A stretch of 64,000 nucleotides of DNA from Rhizobium sp. 16-449-1b (GTDB taxonomy: Bacteria > Pseudomonadota > Alphaproteobacteria > Rhizobiales > Rhizobiaceae), in the NCBI RefSeq assembly GCF_017741935.1, contig NZ_JAGHMH010000003.1:1-64000 (forward strand), given 5' to 3'. Made by a program: the position numbers and the translations under genes. Shown here piece by piece: positions 26,190 to 35,310 of this stretch; the stretch's first letter is position 1; each line of letters starts with the position of its first letter. Below the pieces are notes generated by a model. It saw only the letters and a program-made list of their open reading frames with translations, had not been told where the DNA came from and ran no database searches.

Positions 26190-26582
26190 TCCATCAAAGA
26201 CAATCGACTTTCTTAGGTATTTATGACGCAATGGTTGCAAGTCTCATTGACACGACTTTGGCTACATTTCACACTATACGCATGAAGCAGTGTGAGACGA
26301 TGCTGGGGAGAGCCGTTTGACTTTGTTGATGAAAACAACCCGGCAAAATCCGTAACCGAAGTCTGTCGTCTCGCTGGTGCGCGAAACGCATCGCTGACGG
26401 CATGGGAATAGGCGGAAACAGAGGCCGCATGCCGATTTTGTGATCGGCGCGTCGCGGCGGTTTCCCTCGAAACTCCGCACTCGGTCATTAACTGTATCAG
26501 TCTGGCGCGTGTCTCCAGAGTTCGGGGATGCCGCTCAACCGGTAACCAGAGGCACGTAGGAGCCAAGAAGCAGGAATGCGGA
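26190..26582. other. Intergenic region upstream of the LuxR-type gene
   Basis: The 393 bases hold no supportable gene on either strand; the open frames on the minus strand lack ribosome binding sites and recognisable sequence. A likely ribosome binding site for the next gene is AGGAG/AGGA near 26560-26577. No inverted repeat of the classic lux-box kind could be identified by eye. Confidence 0.5.
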
Positions 26583-27287
26583 ATGAGTAGCGCGATGGCA
26601 CTTCCATTTCACGCTGGCCCGGAACTGGGGCGGGCGATCAATCGCACGGATTTCTTCCGACTTCTGAAGGCGGCCGCGCATCACTATGCCTTCGACAGCT
26701 TCGCGCTCGCCCGCATCTCCGAGGCGTCGCAGCCCTTCGGCGCGCGCGATATCATCATCACCAATGTCGCCGAGCGCCAGACCGGCTTCTTCGTCTACGC
26801 CATGGGCCGCGCGCTCGGCTTCATCAAGTCGAAGGCCGCGCAGTTCTTGGCGACCCCTGTGAGCGGCAAGGCCAGCAATCTGGAGGGCTATCCTCCCGAT
26901 CTCGTCCTCAACGAGTTCGACACCAACAGCTTTCTGCTCATCCCGCTGTTCACGCCGGAGGGGCGCCGCTACTGTGTTGCCTTCAGCGGCAAGCGCCAGC
27001 AGCCGGACCAGGGCGAAGTCGCCGATATCCTGCTCGACACGATGCGGATATTCGACAAGTTCTACGAGGAAATCCTGGTCAACGAAATGTCCGGGCGTTT
27101 GACCCAACGGGAGAGTGAAGTGGTTCGCTGGACCAGTGAAGGCAAGACATCGGCGGAAATCGCCATCATCCTTGGCCTGTCGGAGCACACCGTCAATTCG
27201 CACATCGCGGCGTCGGTAAGAAAGCTCGGCGCGGTCAATCGCGTCCACATGGTGGCGATGGCGTTGCGCATGGGACTTGTTTCGTGA
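26583..27287 (+). CDS. LuxR-type transcriptional regulator
   Basis: A 234-residue protein with an N-terminal regulatory domain (about 15-160) of the autoinducer-binding kind in outline and a C-terminal LuxR helix-turn-helix (about 170-232: LTQRESEVVRWTSEGKTSAEIAIILGLSEHTVNSHI). The Trp and Tyr residues that bind acyl-homoserine lactones are not all obvious, so ligand binding is doubtful; it resembles orphan LuxR proteins of rhizobia. No luxI-type synthase is near. It is followed by a receiver gene with a GTGA overlap, which suggests joint production and perhaps a physical link. Confidence 0.85.
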   Translation: MSSAMALPFHAGPELGRAINRTDFFRLLKAAAHHYAFDSFALARISEASQPFGARDIIITNVAERQTGFFVYAMGRALGFIKSKAAQFLATPVSGKASNLEGYPPDLVLNEFDTNSFLLIPLFTPEGRRYCVAFSGKRQQPDQGEVADILLDTMRIFDKFYEEILVNEMSGRLTQRESEVVRWTSEGKTSAEIAIILGLSEHTVNSHIAASVRKLGAVNRVHMVAMALRMGLVS

Positions 27288-27739
27288 CCGAAAACGCTGA
27301 AGTGAAACCAGAGACGGCTCGCGGCGAGGCCGTCAAGATCCTGTTCGTCGATGACGAATTCATCGAATTCCGCTCCCTGAAGAAGACCGTCGCGGCACTG
27401 ACAGAGCCGAAAGTCGAGATGGACTACGCGCAATCGGTCAGCGATGCGCTGGCAAAGCTCAATAGCGACAGGTTCGACCTGATCCTGCTTGACAACCGGC
27501 TGCTGCCGAACGCCGATTTTCGCGAGACCGTGCCGAAGCTGCGCGCCGCGAGCTTCACCGGCCCGATCGGCGTCATATCGATGGATGTCTCGGGCAGCTA
27601 CTTCCAGCAGTTCCAGGACTACGGTGTCGATTTCAGGATCGGCAAGGACGAGATCGATGTCGAGACGCTGCAGCACATCATCCGTGAATATGTTCGCTAT
27701 GACATGCCCGACGTCTGGAAGGACGATTACAACATCTGA
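27284..27739 (+). CDS. Single-domain response regulator coupled to the LuxR gene
   Basis: A 151-residue receiver starting with GTG inside the stop of the LuxR gene (GTGA). The acidic pocket is FVDDE near residues 21-25, the phosphoacceptor is Asp70 (LILLDNRLLPNADF), the switch Ser lies in VISMDVSG and the Lys in RIGKDE. An extra charged stretch of about 15 residues precedes the domain. The NRLLPNADF segment departs from the usual .MP.MDG after the Asp. It lacks an output domain, so it may act through the LuxR protein or the small kinase encoded next on the opposite strand. Confidence 0.84.
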   Translation: MTENAEVKPETARGEAVKILFVDDEFIEFRSLKKTVAALTEPKVEMDYAQSVSDALAKLNSDRFDLILLDNRLLPNADFRETVPKLRAASFTGPIGVISMDVSGSYFQQFQDYGVDFRIGKDEIDVETLQHIIREYVRYDMPDVWKDDYNI

Positions 27740-27746
27740 CGTGTCG

Positions 27747-28442
27747 TCAGACGGGCAACCGGATCGTGAACCTGCTTCCCGTCTCCGCCGGTGATGTGAG
27801 CGAGATCGTCCCGCCAAGCGCGGTCACCAGCTCGCGCGCGGCCGCCAACCCGAGGCCCGGCCTCTTCGCGGCGCCCTCCGGCAGCAGGCTCCAGAAGGCG
27901 GTGAACACGCTCTCCTGATGTTCCGGCGCGATGCCCGGCCCGTTGTCGGAAATATGGATTGTCCAATACGTGGCATCGACTTCCGCCTCGACCGTCAGGC
28001 GGCACGCCTCGTCGGCATCGGCGCGATGCATAAGCCCGTTCGCCATCACGTTCTTCAGCACCAGCCCGAGGATCCCCGCATCGGTCCGGATGCCGGGCAG
28101 GTCGCCTGTCTCGATCGTGGCCTTCGGTGCGTCGACCTCGAAGCGCAGCTCCGCCCAGATCTGCGCAACCAGCAGCTTGGTATCGACATCGCTGATCACA
28201 AGCCTCGGCGCGCCGGAGGCGAAGCTGATCAGTCCCTTCGTCAGCTCCTGAGCGGCCTGCGTCTTGGCAAGGATGGTGCCGAGGTATTCTAGGTGCTCGG
28301 CATCGATCCTGTCGCCGATCTCGTCGATCAGGATTTCCGCATACATCGCGATGTGCCTGAGCGGCGATTGCAGGTCGTGTGAGGCAATGGCGAGAAAGCG
28401 CTTGATGCGCGTTTCGTCGGTCTCTGTCGTTGATGGTGACAT
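27747..28442 (-). CDS. Small soluble sensor histidine kinase
   Basis: A 231-residue cytoplasmic kinase with only the core: HisKA with phospho-His in IASHDLQSPLRHIAMY near residue 24, and an ATPase domain with LVLKNVMANGLMHR (N-box), SDNGPGIAPEHQ and RPGLGLAAARELV. It has no sensor domain and must receive its signal through partners. I start it at 28442 (MSPSTTETDETR), with GGACGAG upstream; the frame is open to 28523. Its 3' end faces the receiver gene at 27284-27739, with 7 bases between the stops. A terminator lies just upstream on the same strand. Confidence 0.85.
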   Translation of the reverse strand: MSPSTTETDETRIKRFLAIASHDLQSPLRHIAMYAEILIDEIGDRIDAEHLEYLGTILAKTQAAQELTKGLISFASGAPRLVISDVDTKLLVAQIWAELRFEVDAPKATIETGDLPGIRTDAGILGLVLKNVMANGLMHRADADEACRLTVEAEVDATYWTIHISDNGPGIAPEHQESVFTAFWSLLPEGAAKRPGLGLAAARELVTALGGTISLTSPAETGSRFTIRLPV

Positions 28443-28472
28443 ATCTCGTCCGCCGGATTTAAGCCCGGGCGG

Positions 28473-28512
28473 AGAATAGAAAGCGGGCGCCGGTTCTGCA
28501 ACCGGCGCCCGC
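28473..28512 (-). terminator. Terminator of the secDF operon
   Basis: A perfect 13-base-pair GC-rich stem (28483-28495 with 28500-28512, loop of 4 bases), followed on the minus strand by TTTCTATTCT. It lies about 40 bases past the secDF stop, a clear Rho-independent terminator. Confidence 0.85.
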
Positions 28513-28551
28513 ATCAATTTCACGAAACAACCTGAAAAGGTCGATCCTTTA

Positions 28552-31092
28552 TCAGCCGGCCGACTTGCGCGAGGTCGGCGGAATGATGTCGACCTTGTCG
28601 TCGTTGCTCGAAACCGCGGCGCGGTGGCGCGTGCGCCAGTCGCCGAGGAAGAGCAGGATCGGCGCCGCGATGAACACGGACGATGCGGCGGCGACGAGAA
28701 TGCCGAACACCATCGGGATCGCGAAGCTTTCGACCGCGCTGCCGCCCCAGATTGCCATCGGCAGCAGGGCGAGGAAGGCGGTGACGTTGGTGTAGATGCT
28801 TCGGGCGAGCGTTTCGTTGATCGACTTGTCGATCAGTTCGCGCAGCGGCATCGACTTGTAGAGGCGCATGTTTTCACGCATGCGGTCGTAAACGACGACC
28901 TTGTCGTTCACCGAGTAGCCGACCAGCGTCAGGATCGCCGCGATGGCGGTGAGGTTGAAGTCGAGCCCTGTCAGCGCGAAGAAACCGATGCACTTCGTCA
29001 CGTCGAGAATAAGCGTGACGATGGCGCCGACCGCGAACGGCCATTCGAAGCGGTACCAGATGTAGAGCAGCATCGCGAGGCTGGCGATCACGACGGACAG
29101 GATACCCGCCCATGCAAGCTCGCCGCTGACCTTCGGGCCGATGACGTCGGTGCCGGTCACGGTTGCCGACGGATCGATCTTGACTATCTCGTCCTTCAGC
29201 TTGGTGACGGCAGCCGTCTGCGCCTCTTCACCGCCGTCCTGGCGCTGCGCGCGAACGGCCATGGTGTTGTTGTCGCCATAGGACTGCAGCGACACTTCGC
29301 CGAGGCCGAGGCTGTTCAGGCCTTCACGGAACTTGGCGAGATCGGCTGCTTCCTGCGTCTTCACCGACATCTGGATACCACCACGGAAGTCGACGCCGTA
29401 GTTAAGGCCAGGGTGGAAGAAGAGCACGACCGATGCGACCGACAGCAGCGCGGAGACGGTCACGCCGAAGAAGCGCGCCTTCATGAACTGGATGTGCTTG
29501 TCGTAGGGGTAGAAGACCGGCAGCAACGGCTTGATGTTGATGGTCTTCAGCTTGAAGCGACGGGTGATCTCGATCATCGAAACGCGAACGAAGGCGACCG
29601 AGGTGAACATCGAGATGATCAGGCCGAGCGCCATGGTGACGGCGAAGCCGCGAACCGGGCCGGTGCCGAACCAGAACAGGATGGCGGCGGCGATCAGCGC
29701 CGTCATGTTGCCGTCGATGATGGTCGAGTAGGCGCGGCGGAAGCCGGTATCGATGGCCGCGAACGAGCCCTTGCCCTTGCGGGTTTCTTCACGGATGCGC
29801 TCGTTGATCAGAACGTTGGCGTCAACCGCGAGACCAATGCCGAGCACGACGCCGGCGATGCCGGGCAGTGTCAGCGTGGCGCCGACAAGCGTCAGTGCCG
29901 AGAAGGTCAGGATCGTGTGGATGAGCAGCGCGACGTTGGCGAGAATGCCCCAGGTTCCGTAGAGCAGGAAGATGAAGGCCGCGACGAGGACGAAACCGAC
30001 GAGACCGGAATAGATACCCATCTGGATCGCATCGGCGCCGAGGTCGGCACCAACCGTGCGTTCTTCGATGACGGTGAGCTTGGCGGGCAGGGCGCCGGCG
30101 CGCAGCATGGCGGCAAGCGTGTTGGCCGTATCGGTCGAGAAGTTGCCGGAGATCTGGCCGGAACCGCCGGTGATCGGCTCGCGGATAACAGGCGCGCTCA
30201 GCACCTTGTCGTCGAGAACTATGGCGAAGGGATTGCCGACGTTCTGGCGGGTGATGTCTGCGAAGCGGGTCGCGCCGGCGCTGTCGAAGCGGAAGCTGAC
30301 GACAGGCTGCTGGCTCTGGTCGAAGCTGACGCGGGCGTCGGAAAGACGGTCGCCGGAGATTTCGACGCGGTCGAGAACCGGATAGGTGTTGCCTTCATCG
30401 TCCTTGAGCATCGTCACGCCGGGGCCGGGAGCATTGTTCGGCGCGAGCATGTGGAAGGACATCTTGGCGGTCGAGCCGAGGAGCTGGCGAAGACGGGTCG
30501 GATCCTGCGTGCCCGGAAGCTGCACGAGAACGCGGTTGCCGCCGATGCGCTGGATCGTCGGTTCGGCGACGCCCACCTGGTCGACGCGCTGGCGAATGAC
30601 TTCAAGGCTCTGCTGGACGGCGCTGTCGACGTTGCTGGAGATACCGGCGGCCGAGAAGGCAACGATGATGTTGCCGCCGCTGGTCGTGACCGACAGGTCC
30701 GACTGGCCGGCGGAAATGCCTGTCGCGATCGTGTTGCCCAGCGTGCGCAGCTGCGTGACGGCTTCATCGGTCTGCGCCTGGTCGTTCAGCGTCACGACGA
30801 TCTGGTTCTGGTTGCGAACGACCGACTTCGGCTGAATGTTCTTTTCGCGCAGCACGCGGCGCGCGTCCTGCAGAAGCGACTGCAGACGCTCGCGCGTCAG
30901 GTCGGCTTCATCGACTTCGAGAACGAGGTGCGAGCCGCCGCGAAGGTCGAGACCGAGCGAGACCTGCTGGTGCGGGAGCCACGAGGGAAGGCGCTGCAAT
31001 GTGGATTGCGGCAGGGCATTCGGCAGTGCGATCAGAATGCCGAGGAGAATGATCACCGTGTAGGTGGCCACCAGCCATGGTGAGGTGCGCAT
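28552..31092 (-). CDS. secDF: Protein translocase subunit SecDF (fused)
   Basis: An 846-residue fusion of SecD and SecF, as usual in rhizobia. The SecD half begins with a membrane helix and the SLGLDLRGGSHLVLEVD motif, contains the large periplasmic P1 region and ends with six helices (GVVLGIGLAVDANVLINERIREE is the SecD transmembrane signature). The SecF half starts near residue 530 with NYGVDFRGGIQ and carries TLVGYSVNDKVVVYDRMREN. It uses the proton gradient to help pull secreted proteins through SecYEG. It is the last gene of a minus-strand run with a clear terminator. Confidence 0.97.
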   Translation of the reverse strand: MRTSPWLVATYTVIILLGILIALPNALPQSTLQRLPSWLPHQQVSLGLDLRGGSHLVLEVDEADLTRERLQSLLQDARRVLREKNIQPKSVVRNQNQIVVTLNDQAQTDEAVTQLRTLGNTIATGISAGQSDLSVTTSGGNIIVAFSAAGISSNVDSAVQQSLEVIRQRVDQVGVAEPTIQRIGGNRVLVQLPGTQDPTRLRQLLGSTAKMSFHMLAPNNAPGPGVTMLKDDEGNTYPVLDRVEISGDRLSDARVSFDQSQQPVVSFRFDSAGATRFADITRQNVGNPFAIVLDDKVLSAPVIREPITGGSGQISGNFSTDTANTLAAMLRAGALPAKLTVIEERTVGADLGADAIQMGIYSGLVGFVLVAAFIFLLYGTWGILANVALLIHTILTFSALTLVGATLTLPGIAGVVLGIGLAVDANVLINERIREETRKGKGSFAAIDTGFRRAYSTIIDGNMTALIAAAILFWFGTGPVRGFAVTMALGLIISMFTSVAFVRVSMIEITRRFKLKTINIKPLLPVFYPYDKHIQFMKARFFGVTVSALLSVASVVLFFHPGLNYGVDFRGGIQMSVKTQEAADLAKFREGLNSLGLGEVSLQSYGDNNTMAVRAQRQDGGEEAQTAAVTKLKDEIVKIDPSATVTGTDVIGPKVSGELAWAGILSVVIASLAMLLYIWYRFEWPFAVGAIVTLILDVTKCIGFFALTGLDFNLTAIAAILTLVGYSVNDKVVVYDRMRENMRLYKSMPLRELIDKSINETLARSIYTNVTAFLALLPMAIWGGSAVESFAIPMVFGILVAAASSVFIAAPILLFLGDWRTRHRAAVSSNDDKVDIIPPTSRKSAG

Positions 31093-31184
31093 TGTGTTGT
31101 CTATCCTTGATAACGCTGGAACCTGCGCTTCAGGCGCAGGCAGGCGTGTCGTAAATGCAATGGGAGGCGCCGGGGCGCGTGTCG

Positions 31185-31571
31185 TCAGTCCGCGAAAGCG
31201 GGCGGTCCATGCGAATCATAGGGCTTCGCGTCAGCCGCGTAGAAGGCGGGCGAAGTCGATTGCGAAAGCTTGATGAAGCCGAGCGACAGGCGCTCAAAGA
31301 CTGGAAGGTCGGCGGTAGCCGCGTCGCCGGAAGCATAGGTCGCGTATTTCTGCGCGACCTTCCGGTCGGCTGCCAGCACGCCGCGCACGACGTCGCGTGC
31401 ACTCAGCTGCAGTGGCTGGCTATCCTTGCTCGACGAAGAGAATGCGTTGTTGGGCCCGCGCGTGGGGCCCAGCACGAGATTGCCGCCGAACAACAGGCCG
31501 AGATAGGCGAAGATCGCGACAGCCAGCGAGACGGCAACGCGACCGGTCATGCGGCGCGTATCGAACCTCAT
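31185..31571 (-). CDS. Hypothetical single-span membrane protein
   Basis: A 128-residue protein with a short basic N-terminus and one membrane helix (VAVSLAVAIFAYLGLLFGG), then a periplasmic part of about 95 residues with no domain I recognise (e.g. LQLSARDVVRGVLAADRKVA). AGGA lies about 8 bases before the ATG at 31571; an ATG 13 codons earlier is possible. It lies between an antiporter gene and secDF on the same strand. A role in secretion is possible by position but not supported by sequence. Confidence 0.6.
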   Translation of the reverse strand: MRFDTRRMTGRVAVSLAVAIFAYLGLLFGGNLVLGPTRGPNNAFSSSSKDSQPLQLSARDVVRGVLAADRKVAQKYATYASGDAATADLPVFERLSLGFIKLSQSTSPAFYAADAKPYDSHGPPAFAD

Positions 31572-31625
31572 CTGGTCGTCCTGCGGATTTTCAATCTCGA
31601 ACCGGCTCAACGGCGCAAAGTTCTC

Positions 31626-33437
31626 TCATTGCTTCTCGGGAGAAGGCGTTTCCTCGGCCGCGCTTATACCAGCCTCGGTCTCGACTTCATAGGGTGAACT
31701 GTCATGATGCACTTGAGAGAGACGGTCAAGCATGCCCATGGCGATTTCGCGCTCGCCCATGATCACGGTATCAGCACCATATTGCTTGAGTTCCTCGACC
31801 TCGGCGTCGGAATGCGCACGCGCCACGATCAGCACGCCCGGATTGACCTCGCGCCCCTGTTCGGCCACGCGGCAAGCCTCGAATGCGTTGGGAATGGCGA
31901 TGACCAGGCTTCGCGCACCCTTGAGATTGGCGAGATCGAGCACCTCGCGCGTGACCGCGTTACCACCGATCACTTCGATGCCCTGGTCGCGAAGCGCCGC
32001 GATCCGGTGGTCGGAATCCTCGATCACGAGGAAGGGCGTGCCTGAGGATTTCAGGTTCTGCCCGACAATGCTGCCGACCCGGCCGTAGCCGACGAGAATG
32101 GCGTGGCCCGACAGCTTGGTCGCATGCACTTCGTCCACCACGACCGGCGGCTCTTCCACCACTTCGTTCATGGTCTCCGCAGCCGGCTCGGGTTGGGGCT
32201 CCTCGCGCTTCGGCTCCAGCAGTGGCCGCAGTTTTTCGCAGGCATAGAAGAGAAGCGGGTTGAGGATGATCGATATGATGGCGCCGGCAAGGATCAGGTC
32301 ACGGCCTTCTTCCGGAAGAAGTCCGAGATCGACGCCAAGGGCTGCGAGAATGAAGGAGAATTCACCGATCTGGCCAAGACTTGCCGAAATCGTCAGCGCC
32401 GTTCCCACGGGCTTGCGGAACAGCTGCACGATGAGGAAGGCGGCGACCGACTTGCCGATGACGATGATGAAGATGGTGGCGATCAGCGGGATCGGCTTTT
32501 CGATCAGGATGTTCGGATCAAACAGCATGCCGACGGAAACGAAGAACAGCACCGCGAAGGCGTCGCGAAGCGGCAGGCTTTCCTGCGCCGCCCGATGGCT
32601 GAGCTCGCTTTCGGCGAGAACCATGCCGGCGAAGAAAGCGCCGAGCGCCAGCGACACGCCGAAGAGCTTCGATGCGCCAAAGGCGACGCCGAGCGCAATC
32701 GCCAGGACGCCGAGGCGAAACAGTTCGCGAGATCCGGTGTGGGCGATGCGGTGCATCGTCCAGGGAATGACGCGCCGGCCGAAGATCAGCATCACGCCGA
32801 CGAACAGCGCCACCTTGACCAGCGTCATACCGATGATGCCGCCGATGCCCATATCGAGGCCGAATATGCGGTTCACTGCTGCCGACAGCGGCTCGACGGT
32901 TCCGTGGCCGCTGCCGATGCTGGCGGCTGCCGGAATAAGGACGAGCGCCAGCACCATGGCAAGGTCCTCGACGATCAGCCAGCCGACCGCGATCTTGCCG
33001 CGCTCCGTCTCGACGAGCCGCCGCTCCTGCAAAGCCTTCAGGAGCACGACGGTCGACGCGACGGAAAGAGCGAGCCCGAAGACGAGGCTCCCGCCCGTCG
33101 GCCATCCCATCAGCGCGCCCAGGCCCCAGCCGAGCAGGGTGGCGAAGCCGATCTGCACGATGGCGCCCGGCACCGCAATCCCGCGCACCGAGAGAAGGTC
33201 TTTCAAGGAGAAGTGCAGGCCGACGCCGAACATCAGCAGGATGACGCCGATCTCGGCGAGCTCAGGCGCGAGGTTCTGGTCCGCCACATAGCCTGGCGTA
33301 TGCGGCCCCACCAGAATGCCGGCGATGAGATAGCCGACCAGGGGCGGCAGTTTCAGCCGGTTCGCGAAAGCCCCGAGGATGAACGCAAGCACGAGACCTC
33401 CGACGATTGTCGAAATCAAAGGTGTATCGTGCGGCAT
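31626..33437 (-). CDS. CPA2-family cation:proton antiporter with TrkA-N domain (KefB/YbaL-like)
   Basis: A 603-residue protein. The first about 390 residues make a 12-13-helix Na+/H+ exchanger-fold membrane domain (e.g. LPPLVGYLIAGILVGPHTPG, LGAFFAGMVLAESELSHRA). After a Pro/Glu-rich linker, residues about 425-545 form a TrkA-N nucleotide-binding domain with VGYGRVGSIVGQNL. It fits the Kef/YbaL group that moves K+ (or Na+) against protons in the inner membrane. GGGGAGA lies 6 bases before the ATG. The 40-residue Glu/Pro-rich linker and the acidic C-terminal tail (about 40 residues) are not conserved features. Confidence 0.9.
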   Translation of the reverse strand: MPHDTPLISTIVGGLVLAFILGAFANRLKLPPLVGYLIAGILVGPHTPGYVADQNLAPELAEIGVILLMFGVGLHFSLKDLLSVRGIAVPGAIVQIGFATLLGWGLGALMGWPTGGSLVFGLALSVASTVVLLKALQERRLVETERGKIAVGWLIVEDLAMVLALVLIPAAASIGSGHGTVEPLSAAVNRIFGLDMGIGGIIGMTLVKVALFVGVMLIFGRRVIPWTMHRIAHTGSRELFRLGVLAIALGVAFGASKLFGVSLALGAFFAGMVLAESELSHRAAQESLPLRDAFAVLFFVSVGMLFDPNILIEKPIPLIATIFIIVIGKSVAAFLIVQLFRKPVGTALTISASLGQIGEFSFILAALGVDLGLLPEEGRDLILAGAIISIILNPLLFYACEKLRPLLEPKREEPQPEPAAETMNEVVEEPPVVVDEVHATKLSGHAILVGYGRVGSIVGQNLKSSGTPFLVIEDSDHRIAALRDQGIEVIGGNAVTREVLDLANLKGARSLVIAIPNAFEACRVAEQGREVNPGVLIVARAHSDAEVEELKQYGADTVIMGEREIAMGMLDRLSQVHHDSSPYEVETEAGISAAEETPSPEKQ

Positions 33438-33517
33438 AAGCGGTCTCCCCGACTGGAATTCCTGATTAAATTATGACATATATGGCTAATATCAACCAAT
33501 ATGGGTGGTTTGACATT

Positions 33518-33778
33518 ATGGGTCAAGGCGCGAAGGAAACAATTCTCACCCCCGCTTTGTGCCGCGCGGCCAGGGGTCTGCTGGATTGGACGCAGGTCGA
33601 CCTCGCCGACCATGCCGCCGTCTCCCGCAGCACGATCCGCGACTATGAAGGCAAGCACCACGAGCTGCACCGCGCCACCGAAGCACAACTGCGGCTGGCC
33701 TTCGAAAATGGCGGCGTTGCCTTCATCGAGGTCGAAGGCAAGGGCACCTGTATCTGCCTGCGGCCCGCAAGCGAATGA
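33518..33778 (+). CDS. XRE-type helix-turn-helix protein
   Basis: An 86-residue protein with a Cro/C1-type DNA-binding domain (LTPALCRAARGLLDWTQVDLADHAAVSRSTIRDYEG, residues about 10-45) and a short C-terminal strand region (GVAFIEVEGKG, common in this rhizobial family). It is a small repressor candidate. The start at 33518 is chosen by domain position; a frame-internal ATG at 33473 or 33482 would add 12-15 residues, and the ribosome binding site is weak for all. It is divergent from the antiporter gene, with only 80 bases between the starts, so it may regulate that gene. Confidence 0.7.
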   Translation: MGQGAKETILTPALCRAARGLLDWTQVDLADHAAVSRSTIRDYEGKHHELHRATEAQLRLAFENGGVAFIEVEGKGTCICLRPASE

Positions 33779-33782
33779 TACG

Positions 33783-35207
33783 CTACTTCGCCGCTGCCAG
33801 GCAGCTGGCCTTCACCTTGTAGGCGTAGATCGTACTTCCGCGATAATAGCCTTCGCTCGGCTGCCATGACTTGATGGTCTGCGGCGGCTCCGCGCATTCG
33901 AAAGGCTGCGTGGTCACGAACAGCACGTCGTCGCTGACAGCATTGGGCAGCGCGAAGGTCTGCTCATAATAGTTGTCGGGTGCTTCCGCCGGCGGCCGCG
34001 CATAGATCTTCAAGGGTTCGTTTCTGAGCGTATGGTACATGTCCGCCAGGATATCGCGGCTGTCGCTGACGATGATCGCGGTACCCGCCTGTCGCGCCAG
34101 ATCACCGGCTTCGCGGCTGACGGCGCTGCGGCCGAGATAGCGCTTCATCACCTCGTTTCCATTCGGCAGCACCAGCTGGTGCGCGAAGATGGCGGCGAGC
34201 GGAAAGAGCAGGCTGGCCGTGCCGTTGATCGCGAAAGACACGCGCAGCCCCTTGGGCCAGACCCGATGAAGCAGCCAGACGGCGAGGATCGTGCCGGCCA
34301 CATAGGCCGTCACCGCCCAGTTGGCGTAGGCCTTGGCGATGAGAGCCTGGAAGGTGATCAGGAGCACGACAGGCACGGAAAGCCAGATCAGCAATTTCTC
34401 GATTGCGCTGCCTTGCCCTCTCAAAGCTCGGTAGACCGCCCAGAGGATCGCGAAGAACACGATCGGGCCGACAACGCCGAACTGGGCGGCGAAGAACTCG
34501 ATCCCGTGGCCGGCATTGAGGTTCAGCCCGCTCCAATGGGCGATGCTGGTCGTGTGCTTGATCGTCGTTGCGTCATGGGTGGCGTTCCACCAGAGGTTCG
34601 GCGCCGCCACCACAATGGCCGTCACGGCCGAAATGAAGAAGTCGCGCCAGCCGATCCGCGCCATCGGCAAAAGCAGCAGGGCGATCAGGCCGCCGGGCAC
34701 GACGAACAGGATCGCGTATTTCGACAGGAAGGCGCAGCCGAAGGCCACGCCCATCAGCAGCGCAAGGGTGATCGAGCGCTGGCGCGTCAGGCCGAAATAG
34801 GCAAACAGCGCGACAGCCAGGAAGAAGAGCAGGATGACGTCGGTCGAGAAGAAGACGGAAGACAAGGCGACGCCGGGCAGCGTTATGTAGGTCACCCCCG
34901 TCCAGCCCTCGATCTCAGGGCTGACGAAGCGCTTGGCGATCTTCATCAGCACGAAAGCGGTCGCCATGTGAACAAGGGGGCCGCAGAGCCGGATCCAGAA
35001 GATCGCGGTCGATCCCGAAAGCTCGGTCATCGCGCGGATCACCCAGGCGATCATCGGCGGCTTTGAATAATAGCCGAAGTCAAGATTTTGCGACCAGAAC
35101 CAATATTGCGCCTCGTCGACGAAGAGATCCGTCGTGTCGAAGTGCAAGGTGACGATGCGCCAAAGCGTCACGCCGATAATGATGAGGATACCGAGGCGTG
35201 GGGACAT
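33783..35207 (-). CDS. Family 39 glycosyltransferase, ArnT/PMT-like
   Basis: A 474-residue inner-membrane protein with 10-12 predicted helices and the DEAQYWFW motif near residue 31 in the first periplasmic loop (LFVDEAQYWFWSQNLDFGYYSKPPM), where family members place the catalytic Asp. Such enzymes move a sugar from a polyprenyl-phosphate carrier to a lipid A, protein or polysaccharide acceptor. The acceptor is not determinable here. The start at 35207 lacks a strong ribosome binding site. It stands alone, converging on the HTH gene with 4 bases between the stops. Confidence 0.85.
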   Translation of the reverse strand: MSPRLGILIIIGVTLWRIVTLHFDTTDLFVDEAQYWFWSQNLDFGYYSKPPMIAWVIRAMTELSGSTAIFWIRLCGPLVHMATAFVLMKIAKRFVSPEIEGWTGVTYITLPGVALSSVFFSTDVILLFFLAVALFAYFGLTRQRSITLALLMGVAFGCAFLSKYAILFVVPGGLIALLLLPMARIGWRDFFISAVTAIVVAAPNLWWNATHDATTIKHTTSIAHWSGLNLNAGHGIEFFAAQFGVVGPIVFFAILWAVYRALRGQGSAIEKLLIWLSVPVVLLITFQALIAKAYANWAVTAYVAGTILAVWLLHRVWPKGLRVSFAINGTASLLFPLAAIFAHQLVLPNGNEVMKRYLGRSAVSREAGDLARQAGTAIIVSDSRDILADMYHTLRNEPLKIYARPPAEAPDNYYEQTFALPNAVSDDVLFVTTQPFECAEPPQTIKSWQPSEGYYRGSTIYAYKVKASCLAAAK

Positions 35208-35310
35208 GCGTCTGATTCCGTAAGCTGGACAAACTACCTCCGGCCGATGCGCAACGCTTCGCCGGCTCAGTGGTTAAACACGCCCATTACTGTTGTTTTA
35301 TGACGGGAAT

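Noticed and set aside
26213..26566. Minus-strand frames in the gap before the LuxR-type gene
   Set aside because: No ribosome binding site, no signal peptide and no family; two overlapping frames compete for the same stretch.
28624..31083. An 819-codon open frame on the plus strand opposite secDF
   Set aside because: It lies entirely antisense to a well-conserved gene, has Arg/Asp/Glu/His-rich sequence typical of mirror frames in GC-rich DNA and no recognised domain.
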